NCBI RefSeq assembly: GCF_900187105.1
Contig: NZ_LT906482.1
Location: 1,054,001-1,118,000, forward strand
Direction: 5' to 3'
Length of the DNA stretch: 64,000 bases
Origin: Eikenella corrodens
GTDB taxonomy: Bacteria; Pseudomonadota; Gammaproteobacteria; Burkholderiales; Neisseriaceae
In this document: piece after piece, positions 53,996 through 61,699 of the stretch
How positions within the stretch are numbered: the first letter of the stretch is position 1
How the letters are laid out: each line of letters begins with the position of its first letter
Notes under the pieces: generated by a model
Told to the model about the DNA's origin: nothing
What the model saw: only the letters and a program-made list of their open reading frames with translations
Databases searched by the model: none
Position numbers and translations under genes: made by a program

Positions 53996-54191
53996 GCTGA
54001 AACAGCGTCTCCATCAGGCTTGGAAAACAGCCAAGCTGACTGCCAACCTGATGGTGGGCGTGCCGGATTACGCCAACTACGTGGCACGCCAACGGCGCTA
54101 TAACCCCAACGCACCGGTAATGACCGAGCAGCAGTTTGCAGACTACTGCCGCAAACGCCGCTGCGGAGCCAACGGCGGCCGCTGCTGCTGA
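53985..54191 (+). CDS. YbdD/YjiX-family small protein
   Basis: 68 residues, overlapping the cstA end by 11 bases. VGVPDYANYVARQRRYNPNAPVMTE is the family core. Ends CGANGGRCC, a Cys-rich tail. Invariably paired with CstA/BtsT; role unknown, probably transporter regulation. Confidence 0.9.
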   Translation: MKHKLKQRLHQAWKTAKLTANLMVGVPDYANYVARQRRYNPNAPVMTEQQFADYCRKRRCGANGGRCC

Positions 54192-54210
54192 TTCCGGCTT
54201 TAGCCAAACC

Positions 54211-54247
54211 AAACCGCTTGAAAAGGCATGCCCTTTCAAGCGGTTTT
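54211..54247 (+). terminator. Intrinsic terminator after cstA operon
   Basis: AAACCGCTTGAAAAGGCA pairs imperfectly with TGCCCTTTCAAGCGGTTT, then T-rich. Confidence 0.8.
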
Positions 54248-54428
54248 CTATATGCAGCGATTGACATGCTGAGCACAGAGACCATGCCTTGCTACTATTG
54301 GTTGCAATATTTTCAGGTAGCTCTTGCAAAACATGAAGAGGCTACCTGAAAACGTTTTTAACCCCTAGCCCCGCAGCCCTGCTGCGTTTGGTGTTAAAAT
54401 TCCGCCCAAACTAAATCACGGAAAAACC

Positions 54429-55115
54429 ATGAACCACACTCTTGAAGTCAGCCCCATCAGCCGCCCCGTGCTTGTTCCGCCGGGCGGGCAAAACAAAGTC
54501 TTACTCCACTCCTGCTGCGCTCCGTGCAGCGGCGAAGTGATGGAAGCCCTGCTTGCTTCCGGCATCGACTACACCATCTATTTCTACAATCCCAACATCC
54601 ACCCGCTCAAAGAATATCTGCTGCGCAAAGAAGAAAATATGCGCTTTGCCGGCAAATTCGGCATTCCTTTCATCGATAAAGATGATGATTACGAAAACGA
54701 CCGCAAAGAATGGTTTGAGAAAGCCAAAGGCATGGAGTTTGAGCCTGAGCGCGGCATTCGCTGCACCATGTGCTTCGACATGCGTTTTGAAAAAGCCGCC
54801 CAATACGCCCACGAAAACGGCTTTCCCGTGTTCACCAGCAGCCTCGGTATTTCCCGCTGGAAAAACATGAATCAGATTAACGATTGCGGCCGCCGTGCCG
54901 CTGAACAGTATCCCGGCTTGGTGTATTGGGATTTCAACTGGCGCAAAGGCGGCGGCAGCGCACGCATGATCGAAATCAGCAAGCGTGAGCACTTCTACCA
55001 GCAGGAATACTGCGGCTGTGCCTATTCCCTGCGCGATTCTAACGCCCACCGTAAATCACAAGGGCGGCCGCCGATTAAAATCGGGGTGAAGTATTACGGG
55101 GATGAAGAGGAGTAA
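54429..55115 (+). CDS. queH: Epoxyqueuosine reductase QueH
   Basis: 228 residues. Final step of queuosine tRNA modification. Iron-sulfur Cys pairs [11 protein letters not shown] (N-terminal) and [14 protein letters not shown], plus [14 protein letters not shown], all QueH hallmarks; non-homologous to QueG. Confidence 0.93.
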   Translation: MNHTLEVSPISRPVLVPPGGQNKVLLHSCCAPCSGEVMEALLASGIDYTIYFYNPNIHPLKEYLLRKEENMRFAGKFGIPFIDKDDDYENDRKEWFEKAKGMEFEPERGIRCTMCFDMRFEKAAQYAHENGFPVFTSSLGISRWKNMNQINDCGRRAAEQYPGLVYWDFNWRKGGGSARMIEISKREHFYQQEYCGCAYSLRDSNAHRKSQGRPPIKIGVKYYGDEEE

Positions 55116-55259
55116 GATTAAGCTGCTCCAATTGCGTTGTGCATCAATAAGGCTACCTGAAAGTTTGGTTTCACAGAAATTTCGCTCTATGGCGTTTTCA
55201 TTTTGGTGAAGCTGGGCTTTCAGGTAGCCTTTTGCCGTTTCTATTCTAGGCCAAACGCA
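55116..55259. other. Spacer with inverted DUS pair
   Basis: DUS at about 55151 and inverted DUS at about 55219 bracket a degenerate extended-DUS copy. No gene. Confidence 0.5.
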
Positions 55260-55406
55260 TTACGGCAACTCAATCCCTAATTGTTTCGTTACCCTGCGCG
55301 GTAGGGCGAAGCGGCAGGTTTTGTTGGGATCGACCACTTGGCACACCTGCAAATCGCCGGCGATGCTTTGTAGGGCGATGGCTTGGTTGGTGTCGAGCCC
55401 GCCGTG
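55260..55406 (-). pseudogene. Acetamidase/formamidase, C-terminal fragment (split by prophage)
   Basis: The frame HGGLDTNQAIALQSIAGDLQ followed by VCQVVDPNKTCRFALPRRVT is the typical end of the FmdA/AmdA family. It continues exactly from the fragment at 61700-62465: joining ...TAH and GGLDTNQ gives 303 codons including the stop, in frame. The interrupted part lies across a 6.3-kb Mu-like prophage. Confidence 0.88.
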
Positions 55407-55486
55407 TGTAAGGCGGCGGCAGCTTTTGCCTGAATTGGCATTAGCTTTTGCACCGCCGCAGCGTAGCAAATTGTATCAGCTTTTGC
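55407..55486. repeat. Right prophage end with three MuA-type repeats
   Basis: AGCTTTTGC occurs at 55421-55429, 55443-55451 and 55478-55486, reading inward from the TG terminus. Confidence 0.75.
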
Positions 55487-55495
55487 ACAAATTTA

Positions 55496-55524
55496 TCCCC
55501 GTTTAATGGTCTGTTAAACGGGGA
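55496..55524. terminator. Hairpin at prophage right end
   Basis: TCCCCGTTTAA / TTAAACGGGGA stem, seven-base loop; ends transcription from the GNAT gene. Confidence 0.7.
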
Positions 55525-55558
55525 TTTTCATGCTATGTCCAATGGCGGCCGGGCTACG

Positions 55559-55984
55559 CTATTCCTCCTGCCCGTTGCCTAAATAGCGGAAGCCTTGCAC
55601 GGCGCGGAAATGACCGCCGTAGCCGGTGGCACTGCGGGCTTTACCGGTATCCTTCCCGTGTTTTAAGGCGGAGCGGCGCAGACTGTCGCGGCAGCGCAGT
55701 TTGTCGGCACCGTATAGGGCAGCCGATACCTGCGTCCATTGTGGATTGCGGCGCAGGGCGGCGGCCAAGCCGGGATGAGAGGTGTTGATTAGAGTGCGCA
55801 GCGGGCGGCGATAGCGGTTTTCTCCACGCAGCCACATTTCGGCACAGCCGTTTAGAAAGCGCGTACCGACTCCGGCACCCTGCCATTCCGGCAGCACCAC
55901 CAGCCGGCAGGCGCGCGCTTCCACTAAACCGGGGCGCGGGCTGAAGGCAACATGTGCCACGGGCTGCCCGTTAATTAACCCCAT
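55559..55984 (-). pseudogene. GNAT-fold acetyltransferase-like protein, N-terminally truncated
   Basis: 141 residues. ACRLVVLPEWQGAGVGTRFL is the acetyl-CoA-binding motif (R-x-x-G-x-G/A type); TSHPGLAAALRRNPQW and the C-terminal GYGGHFRAVQGFRYLG resemble GNAT domains found fused to ABC-type ATPases or in phages. Strands 1-3 of the fold are absent and the start overlaps gpG by 14 bases, so it is a deletion junction. It occupies the place of Mu mom, also a GNAT-like enzyme that modifies DNA, but direct similarity to Mom is not visible. Confidence 0.6.
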
Positions 55985-56447
55985 GTAATGGCTGCTTCAC
56001 ACTTTTTACCGGATACGCCCCGGTGGCCCATGCCAGCGCCTTTTTGTGGCGCGGGTAAATCATGTGCGCGGCGGTTTGCCCGCCGAAGTTGTGGATGGCG
56101 GCATAGGCCACATTGGTGCCTACCCGCGCACTATCGTTGTCGCTGGCCTCGGTGATGCTGTTGCGCAGGCGGCCGGTGTTTTGCAGGATTTTGTGGTTGC
56201 GCACATGCTTGTCAAACCGCGCCTGCGATACCTGCCCGCGTTTCGTCAGCGCCCCGGCACGGGAGAGCTGGCTGCCTAGCTTCAGCCCCGCCCAAGCCGG
56301 GCGGCCTTGGCTGTTAAAGTTTTCATCCACCGCCTGATGCAGCCTGCCGGCAATCAGGCGCATCAGGCTGCCGCGCTGCTCCAAGCCCTGCGCTGCGCGG
56401 CTGATGTTTTGCTGCAACTCTAACGTCTTGATTTCGATTTCGATCAT
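55971..56447 (-). CDS. Phage virion morphogenesis protein (Mu gpG-like)
   Basis: 158 residues from ATG 56447 (MIEIEIKTLELQQN); a GTG at 56465 is possible. LMRLIAGRLHQAVDENFNSQGRPAWAGL, ILQNTGRLRNSI and AYAAIHNFGGQ are the family core (Phage_tail_S / virion morphogenesis). The C-terminus AYPVKSVKQPLHGVN is shortened where the GNAT fragment begins. Confidence 0.82.
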   Translation of the reverse strand: MIEIEIKTLELQQNISRAAQGLEQRGSLMRLIAGRLHQAVDENFNSQGRPAWAGLKLGSQLSRAGALTKRGQVSQARFDKHVRNHKILQNTGRLRNSITEASDNDSARVGTNVAYAAIHNFGGQTAAHMIYPRHKKALAWATGAYPVKSVKQPLHGVN

Positions 56448-56470
56448 AGCTATACTGTAATTCACAAATA

Positions 56471-56545
56471 GGCAGGGGTAGTTTCCAACTGGTAAAGGTT
56501 ATGGTTTCCCCATATTATGCGGGTTCGAATCCCGACGCCCCTGCC
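56471..56545 (+). other. Degenerate tRNA-like sequence inside the prophage
   Basis: Perfect acceptor-type stem GGCAGGGG / CCCCTGCC (extendable to 9 bp), canonical T arm CGGGTTCGAATCCCG, a D-arm-like part with AACTGGTAAAG, and a TATG/CATA anticodon-like stem. Two extra bases separate the T arm from the acceptor and the anticodon loop is irregular, so it does not fold as a standard tRNA. Confidence 0.4.
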
Positions 56546-56549
56546 TGTT

Positions 56550-57887
56550 TTACTTCATTCCTGCCGGGGCTTTTCCCCAAACCAGTGTATGCTGGTTCAA
56601 TGCTTCTTTCCAATTCGTGATTCTGCCGCCGGTTCGCACGATATTCATCATCTCTTTGCTCTTCTTCTCCGGCTTATCCACCAACAATACCAATTTGCCC
56701 TGCTCGGTCTCATAAATAAACCATAATGTCGGATTTTTGGCATTGGTTTGCACATACACCGAGTCCGGCTTCAGCAGCAGCTCCGGCACACGCCGGATAA
56801 TGGCTGCATCCAAAGCCTGACCGCTTGCCGCCTTGCTGTCGCGCAAGGCATGGGTAATGTCCGCATCCCCCATACTGATAACGGCCGACTGAGGCATGAT
56901 GTTGTGGGCGGCCAGCGCATCCAGCAGCTCGGTGTGCAATACGCCCACGTGCATTATGCGGTTGCTGCCGTGGCCGCCGGCGGCCAAAAAATCAAAGCGC
57001 CGGATAAACTCATCCGACAGCGCCTTAAAAAAGGCCGGCTGTTTCAGCGCCTCCCCCACCGCCATACTCGCCAACCGAGGCGGTAAATCCACCGCCCGTT
57101 GCATCTGCAACTGCCCCAGCTGCGCCAAGTGCCGCTTGCCCACGTTGCCGTCAAAGCCGCGGTCGGCCATAAAGGAGCGGCCGTCGGCCAAACGGATGGC
57201 GCGGGTCGGTTCGGTGTCGCCCGCTTTATTCACCACGCGGTACACCTCCTCCAGCCGCCCCTCGCTGTCAGAAACCTCCAGCCCGCGCCGGGTCAAATCG
57301 GCCGCGCTGTAGGCGGTTACCGTGCAGCGGCAATTAAAGCCGTTGGGCGGATAATAGGTATCCCAAAACGGGTCGTCGATGTGATACACCTGCCCGTGCA
57401 GCTCACGGTGCAGCGGGCGGGTGCGGTTGTCCATAACGGCGGTGTATTGCAGATAAGGCATGGCGGCACGGTTGTCTTGCAGCTCCTGCCAGCGCCCGGC
57501 CATATACGCATTTTGCATATTGGTGCGGTAAATCACCTCCAAGCGCTGCGGCGTGATGCCCTTGCCCAGCAACTCGCCGGTGGTGGCGTCCACCATATCG
57601 CCTGCCTGATCCAGATGCAGCCCCTTGGCCGTCAGCTGCCGCTCCACCGCATCCTTAAATTTGGCAAACGGCGTGCCCTTGGCCGCCGATTCGCCCAGCG
57701 CACGGTGGATGTCGGCCACCACATCCTGCCGGTAGATACCGGCGATGGTCTGCGCCTTGGCCGCTGCTTGTTGCATCCGCTGCGGCCAATCGGTCGGCAC
57801 CGTGTAGCCCAAAGTCTCAAAATAACGGATGGCACGCTCCGGCGGCAGGCCGAAGGCATAGGCCAAATCCACTTGATTAGCGCCCAC
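56550..57887 (-). CDS. Phage head morphogenesis protein (Mu gpF-like) with extra C-terminal domain
   Basis: 445 residues from GTG 57887 (VGANQVDLAYAFGLPPE), overlapping the portal stop by 11 bases. The Mu-F core is clear: RTNMQNAYMAGRWQELQDN, MDNRTRPLHRELHGQVYH, YYPPNGFNCRCTV. From about residue 285 a separate domain follows (IMHVGVLHTELLDALAAHNI, DSVYVQTNAKNPTLWFIYET, GRITNWKEALNQHTLVWG) of the sort classified as PBECR-type (Barnase-EndoU-ColicinE5-RelE-like) nucleases in polyvalent phage proteins. Nuclease activity is inferred. Confidence 0.82.
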   Translation of the reverse strand: MGANQVDLAYAFGLPPERAIRYFETLGYTVPTDWPQRMQQAAAKAQTIAGIYRQDVVADIHRALGESAAKGTPFAKFKDAVERQLTAKGLHLDQAGDMVDATTGELLGKGITPQRLEVIYRTNMQNAYMAGRWQELQDNRAAMPYLQYTAVMDNRTRPLHRELHGQVYHIDDPFWDTYYPPNGFNCRCTVTAYSAADLTRRGLEVSDSEGRLEEVYRVVNKAGDTEPTRAIRLADGRSFMADRGFDGNVGKRHLAQLGQLQMQRAVDLPPRLASMAVGEALKQPAFFKALSDEFIRRFDFLAAGGHGSNRIMHVGVLHTELLDALAAHNIMPQSAVISMGDADITHALRDSKAASGQALDAAIIRRVPELLLKPDSVYVQTNAKNPTLWFIYETEQGKLVLLVDKPEKKSKEMMNIVRTGGRITNWKEALNQHTLVWGKAPAGMK

Positions 57888-59160
57888 CGATCTGCCCCCA
57901 CAAGTCCGCCACAAACAGCACACGCCCCAGCGCCTCTTGCAGCTGTGCCGTGTCCAATTGCGGGTAGGCGGCCAGCAGGCGCTCGGCCGCCTCTTCATAG
58001 CTGCCGCCTTCGGCGATGGCTTGGCCGAGTTGCTTAATCAGCGGCTCGAGCAATGCAGGCAGCTCGGTATTTTTCAGGTAGCCTGCAATACCGTCGTCCA
58101 ACGCCAGCTGGTCGGGATAGATGATTTCGCCCTGCCGCGACAAGGCTACCTGCCGGTAGCGGCTGGCCTGCGCCTGCCGTAGTTCCGGCTGGGCACCACG
58201 CACGGCCAATATGTCTTGGTCGTCGGCCGCCTGCGGGATGGCCAGCTTTTCATGCGCCCATTCCAGCGGGATTTTCATGCCGAGCTGCACCAATTCGGGC
58301 AGCGCCTCGGCATACAGCTTCATGTCTTCCGGTTGGCGGGTGTCAAACTCAAAATAAGGGATGTTGGCCGGGTCGGTGATGCCCTTATTGAGATACAGCA
58401 GCGGCGCAATCAGCTGCCGGGTCAGCGTGGCCGCCAGCTGCTTGGCGTCAGACGCCAGCAAGTCGTGCCGCACTTCATTGTGGATTTGCCCCAGCGCGTT
58501 ACCCTGAAACACAACCAGCTCAAACTGCTGGGCGTGAACGGGCAGGAGCCGCAGGACTTGTGGCCGCTGGGCTGGATTGTGCACCGCCATCAGGCGCGCA
58601 GCGGCTTCTTGGCGCGCGGCGGGCTGATGCGCTCGCTGGCGTGGCCGTATCTGTTTAAAAATTATTCGGTGCGCGACTTGGCCGAGTTTTTGGAAATTTA
58701 CGGCCTGCCGGTGCGGATCGGGAAATACCCGGCCGGCGCATCGGACAAAGAAAAAACCACCCTGCTTAACGCGCTGGTGGGCATCGGCCACAATGCGGCC
58801 GGCATCATCCCGGAAACCATGATGCTGGAACTGTTGGACGCGGCCAGCGGCAGCGGCGACACCTTTATGAGCATGGTGGACTGGTGCGAGCGCACCCAAT
58901 CCAAAATCATCTTGGGCGGCACGCTGACCACGCAGGCAGACGGCAAAACCAGCACCAAACCAACCCTGCGGGCGGTGGGTAAACTTGGCCGGCAGCCATA
59001 AGCCGTCCACCTGCTGCCAGCTGATTTCCACCGCGGCGAAGCCGTGGCCGAGCGCATCCAACAGGTCAAACAGCAGCGCCTCAAAGTCTGGCAGGCCGTA
59101 GAGCCAGCCCGCCACCTCTTCCGCCAGCTGCCGCCTGGCCTCATCGGCATTTTTCGGAGC
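57877..59160 (-). pseudogene. Phage portal protein (Mu gp29-like) with inverted middle and lost N-terminus
   Basis: Left to right in protein order: 59160-58957 encodes PKNADEARRQLAEEVAGWLY to THRPQGWF; 58956-58501 is antisense to the real portal sequence; 58500-57877 resumes with NALGQIHNEVRHDLLASDAK to the end. The first ~100 residues of the family are missing and the 5' end is fused to the transposase tail. The minus frame stays open through the inverted part, so a chimeric protein with 152 foreign residues could be made. Confidence 0.85.
58501..58956 (+). other. Inverted 456-bp segment of the portal gene
   Basis: On the plus strand it reads TLKHNQLKLLGVNGQEPQDL, then WPLGWIVHRHQARSG, SLAWPYLFKNYSVRDLAEFL, EIYGLPVRIGKYP, GIIPETMM and GGTLTTQADGKTST: the central block of DUF935 portals. 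Re-inverting joins ...GWF|TLKH and ...TST|NALGQ, exactly what the family predicts. Both breakpoints fall between codons. Confidence 0.9.
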
Positions 59161-60040
59161 GGAAAGCCACCCGCACGTCTTCGCCGTGCAGCTCGGCCAA
59201 TTCGGTCGAAAAATACACATTGCCAAACAGCTCAATCTGCCCGCGTGCCGCCTTGCGCACTTCCTGCGGCCTAAACAGCACGTCCAGCTCCGCTTCGGCC
59301 AGCAGGTCGGGGGCGAGGTTTTCCTGCTGCATCCGCAAGTCGCGGTATTGCAGCGGGGTGTAATGCACACCTTCGGCGTTTTTCGGCAGCTCGCTGTGCG
59401 GCCGGTTGTTGTAATCGGCAATACACTGCATCACATCCGCCATAAACTGCTGCCAGCTCGGTAGCTTGGCCTTGTAGCGCTGCTGTTCGGGTGTCAATTC
59501 CTTGCCCTGCCGCCATGCGTTAAACGCGCTGTCCATCTTGCGGTAGAGCAGGTTTTGCGTGCTCCGATCCATGCTGGAGCCGGTAAAGGTTTCGTATTGC
59601 GCGGCCAGCCGGATCAGGTTGTCTTGCCACCATCTTTCGATGATGCCGCGCCCCTGCGGGTTGCCCGGCAGGCCGGTTTCGTGGTGGATACCCAGCCGCG
59701 CGGTTAAGCCGGTGATTTCATGATCGATGGTTTTGCCGGTTTGGCCGCCGCCGTTGTCGGAGTAGTACATCAACGGCACGCCGTTGTGCTTGATGCCGAT
59801 ACGCAGCGCATCTGCCACCGCCACACAGCTCTCGGCGAGGGAAAAGCTAAACCCCACCACCATGCGTGTGCAGCCGTCGATAATCACGGTTACTTCGGGT
59901 TTAAACGGCTGGCCGTGAATCGGGTGCTGCACCTTGGCTTTAAAGCTGTGGCCGTCGCCGATCCACACATCATTCGGCCGCAGCGCCTGCCAGTCGCGCC
60001 GGATATAGGGCAGCAGCGATTTGTAGGCCGCACCCGTCAT
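59141..60040 (-). pseudogene. MuA-like transposase, catalytic core only
   Basis: Frame from ATG 60040 (299 residues): begins TGAAYKSLLPYIRRDWQALR, in the middle of MuA. The DDE residues are kept: Asp29 in GDGHSF, Asp95 in YYSDNGGG, probable Glu135 in GRGIIERWW. The N-terminal end- and enhancer-binding domains (about 240 residues) and the last part are missing; the 3' end is fused to the portal remnant. It may be catalytically competent but unable to recognise ends by itself. Confidence 0.82.
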
Positions 60041-60191
60041 CCAACAACCAGCGGTAATAGGTTTTAAGCTCCACCCCCATCAAGTCAGCCATTACTTTGG
60101 AGGGCAGCCGCCGCTCCTTGGCATGGCGCTTGGCCAGCTCAATCGCATGGTCTAGTGAAGTGGCTTTCGCCTGTCGTCTGATGGTTCTCAT
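60041..60191 (-). pseudogene. Phage regulatory protein, N-terminal fragment
   Basis: MRTIRRQAKATSLDHAIELA, then AKERRLPSKVMADLMGVELKTYYRWL: a helix-turn-helix start like Mu early/middle regulators. The natural sequence stops at about 60040, where the transposase core begins in another frame, so a deletion joined them. Confidence 0.6.
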
Positions 60192-60252
60192 GGTAAAAAT
60201 TTGCTGCGTGGGAATTTAAATGCGTGATTTTTTTGCTTAATTAACCTACAAT

Positions 60253-60510
60253 TCAGGCATTCGCTACTTTTCGTAGCGTTGGTCGGAAGTTTCGAGCCGC
60301 ATGCCGTTGTGGCCAAATATCTTCCGGTTTCATACCCAAAGCGTCTGCGATGATTTTTTCGCCCTTCGGGTAAAACGGGCAGTAAAGAGCGTTTCGTAAA
60401 GTGTCAGGCCCCAACCCACTGGCTACTGATAAGGCTCGCACTGACCATCCTGCCTTTTTGAGCGCAGCAACCACATCCGCGCGATGCCAGTCTGCTGTAT
60501 TTTTTTGCAT
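60253..60510 (-). CDS. ner: Ner-like DNA-binding protein
   Basis: 85 residues: WHRADVVAALKKAGWSVRALSVASG, LGPDTLRNALY, PKGEKIIADALGMKPEDIWPQR, the Ner/Nlp family. In Mu, Ner represses early transcription and sits next to the repressor, divergent, as here. Confidence 0.9.
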   Translation of the reverse strand: MQKNTADWHRADVVAALKKAGWSVRALSVASGLGPDTLRNALYCPFYPKGEKIIADALGMKPEDIWPQRHAARNFRPTLRKVANA

Positions 60511-60574
60511 TGCTATTCACTCCATTCGTTTAGCTTAAATGTTATGCGCTTTCGTTTAACGTGCTGGCATATTA

Positions 60575-60730
60575 CTAAACAAATGCGGCGTTTGCAATCG
60601 TTTGTTTTGTATTTTTTCTACGTTTGTTCAGTTATTTTACTAATCGTTTGATAAATATTTGAAAATTTACTAAACAAAAAACTACTTTATTTGTTTAGTC
60701 TTTTGTTTAGTCGGTGGATAGCTAAACAAA
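60575..60730. promoter_or_regulatory. Operator array between ner and repressor
   Basis: CTAAACAAA occurs at 60575-60583, 60670-60678 and 60722-60730, and its inverse TTTGTTTAG at 60690-60698 and 60702-60710. Region is AT-rich compared with surroundings. Likely repressor/Ner binding sites. Confidence 0.75.
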
Positions 60731-60745
60731 AGAGTTGGATTTGCT

Positions 60746-61501
60746 ATGAGTAGCTTTAAAGAGCGCCTCCAATTCCTATGGGGCGATGCCAAGCCAGCAC
60801 AAATCGCAAGAGATTTAAATTGGTCTATTAGCGGCGTATTAAGGATTTTTGAAAAAGACACCATTCCAAAAGCTGAAACCCTTGTTTCAATTCAAAAATT
60901 GAAAGGGTGCGATTGGAATTGGTTGATGACAGGGGAAGGTGTACCATTCCCCAAAGAAGCGGCGGCAGGCGGTAACCAAGAGTTGCACGAGCCTGTCGCG
61001 GGCTATAATGCAAAATGGATCGCCCAAAGTATCCAGACTGCCCCGGGGGTGCGGGATACGCTCGGTAATCCCGTGGATTTGAGCGAATTCGTCTTTATTC
61101 CCCGCTACAACGTCCGGGCTTCTGCCGGCAACGGCTTCCCGGTGGGCAATGAGGAGCCTTTGTTCCCGATGGCCTTCCGCCGTTTTTGGATTGAACACTA
61201 TTTAAATGCCGACCCCAAAGACTTATCGGTAATCAAAGTGCGTGGCGATTCGATGGAGCCAGTGCTGTGCAACAACGACAATATCTTGGTTAATCACGCC
61301 AAGCGTAAGCCCGGCAATGGTTTGTTTGTTGTCCGCATCGGCGGCGAGCTGGTCGTTAAATATACGCAAATCATGCCCGGCAGCAAGCTCCTGCTCAAAT
61401 CTGCCAATGAGATATATGAGCCTTTCGAGCTGGATGTAGCCGAGCCGGATGCCGATGTCGAGATTGTTGGCCGCGTGGAGTGGTTCGGCCGTCAGGTTTA
61501 A
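60746..61501 (+). CDS. S24/LexA-like phage repressor
   Basis: 251 residues. N-terminal HTH (about 1-65, WGDAKPAQIARDLNWSISGV), C-terminal peptidase_S24 domain with VRGDSMEPVLCNNDNILVN (Ser) and LVVKYTQIMPG (Lys), so self-cleavage on SOS is possible. Divergent from ner across the operator array. Confidence 0.9.
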   Translation: MSSFKERLQFLWGDAKPAQIARDLNWSISGVLRIFEKDTIPKAETLVSIQKLKGCDWNWLMTGEGVPFPKEAAAGGNQELHEPVAGYNAKWIAQSIQTAPGVRDTLGNPVDLSEFVFIPRYNVRASAGNGFPVGNEEPLFPMAFRRFWIEHYLNADPKDLSVIKVRGDSMEPVLCNNDNILVNHAKRKPGNGLFVVRIGGELVVKYTQIMPGSKLLLKSANEIYEPFELDVAEPDADVEIVGRVEWFGRQV

Positions 61502-61502
61502 A

Positions 61503-61527
61503 ACCTTTTAAAACCCTTTTAAAAGGT
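61503..61527. terminator. AT-rich perfect palindrome after the repressor
   Basis: ACCTTTTAAAA / TTTTAAAAGGT with a CCC loop, one base after the stop codon. Confidence 0.65.
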
Positions 61528-61550
61528 GCTTAATCCCCGCTCATTCTGGT

Positions 61551-61699
61551 GCAAAAGATAACGCATTTTTTATCAAACTAAAGCAAAAGCTGGTGCAAGT
61601 TTTTTCTCGCACCAGCTTCGCTCAAATCCGCACCTGATAAAGTTCTCCGCCGTTTTTTGCCTCCGGTCATCCCAGTGCAAAAATAACCACCTCCCCACA
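61551..61699. repeat. Left prophage end with three MuA-type repeats
   Basis: GCAAAAGAT at 61551-61559, GCAAAAGCT at 61583-61591 and GCAAAAAT at 61677-61684, inverse of the right-end repeats. The terminus is CA at 61698-61699. Confidence 0.75.

Larger units (their letters stand above)
55407..61699 (-). mobile_element. Mu-like prophage remnant (6.3 kb) with both ends
   Basis: Ends are TG...CA: TGTAAGGCGGCGG at 55407 and, on the other strand, TGTGGGGAGGTGG at 61699. Both are followed inward by TTTTGC-containing repeats. Flanking direct repeat CGTG (55403-55406 and 61700-61703). Contents in Mu order, minus strand: repressor (divergent), Ner, a regulatory fragment, transposase core, portal, gpF, gpG, GNAT fragment. 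Intact Mu-like phages are near 37 kb, so most lytic, tail and terminase genes are gone. Confidence 0.9.

Noticed and set aside
58216-58500. Plus-strand coding region before the inverted portal segment
   Set aside because: The plus frame here is antisense to the portal C-terminus, which is clearly coded on the minus strand.
57877-59421. A single intact minus-strand gene over the portal region
   Set aside because: The frame is open, but its first part is antisense-frame shadow of the transposase and its middle is the antisense of the real portal segment.
61578-61699. C-terminal 40 residues of the open amidase frame
   Set aside because: They are encoded by the prophage end (MuA-type repeats) and do not resemble the family; the true C-terminus lies at 55260-55406.
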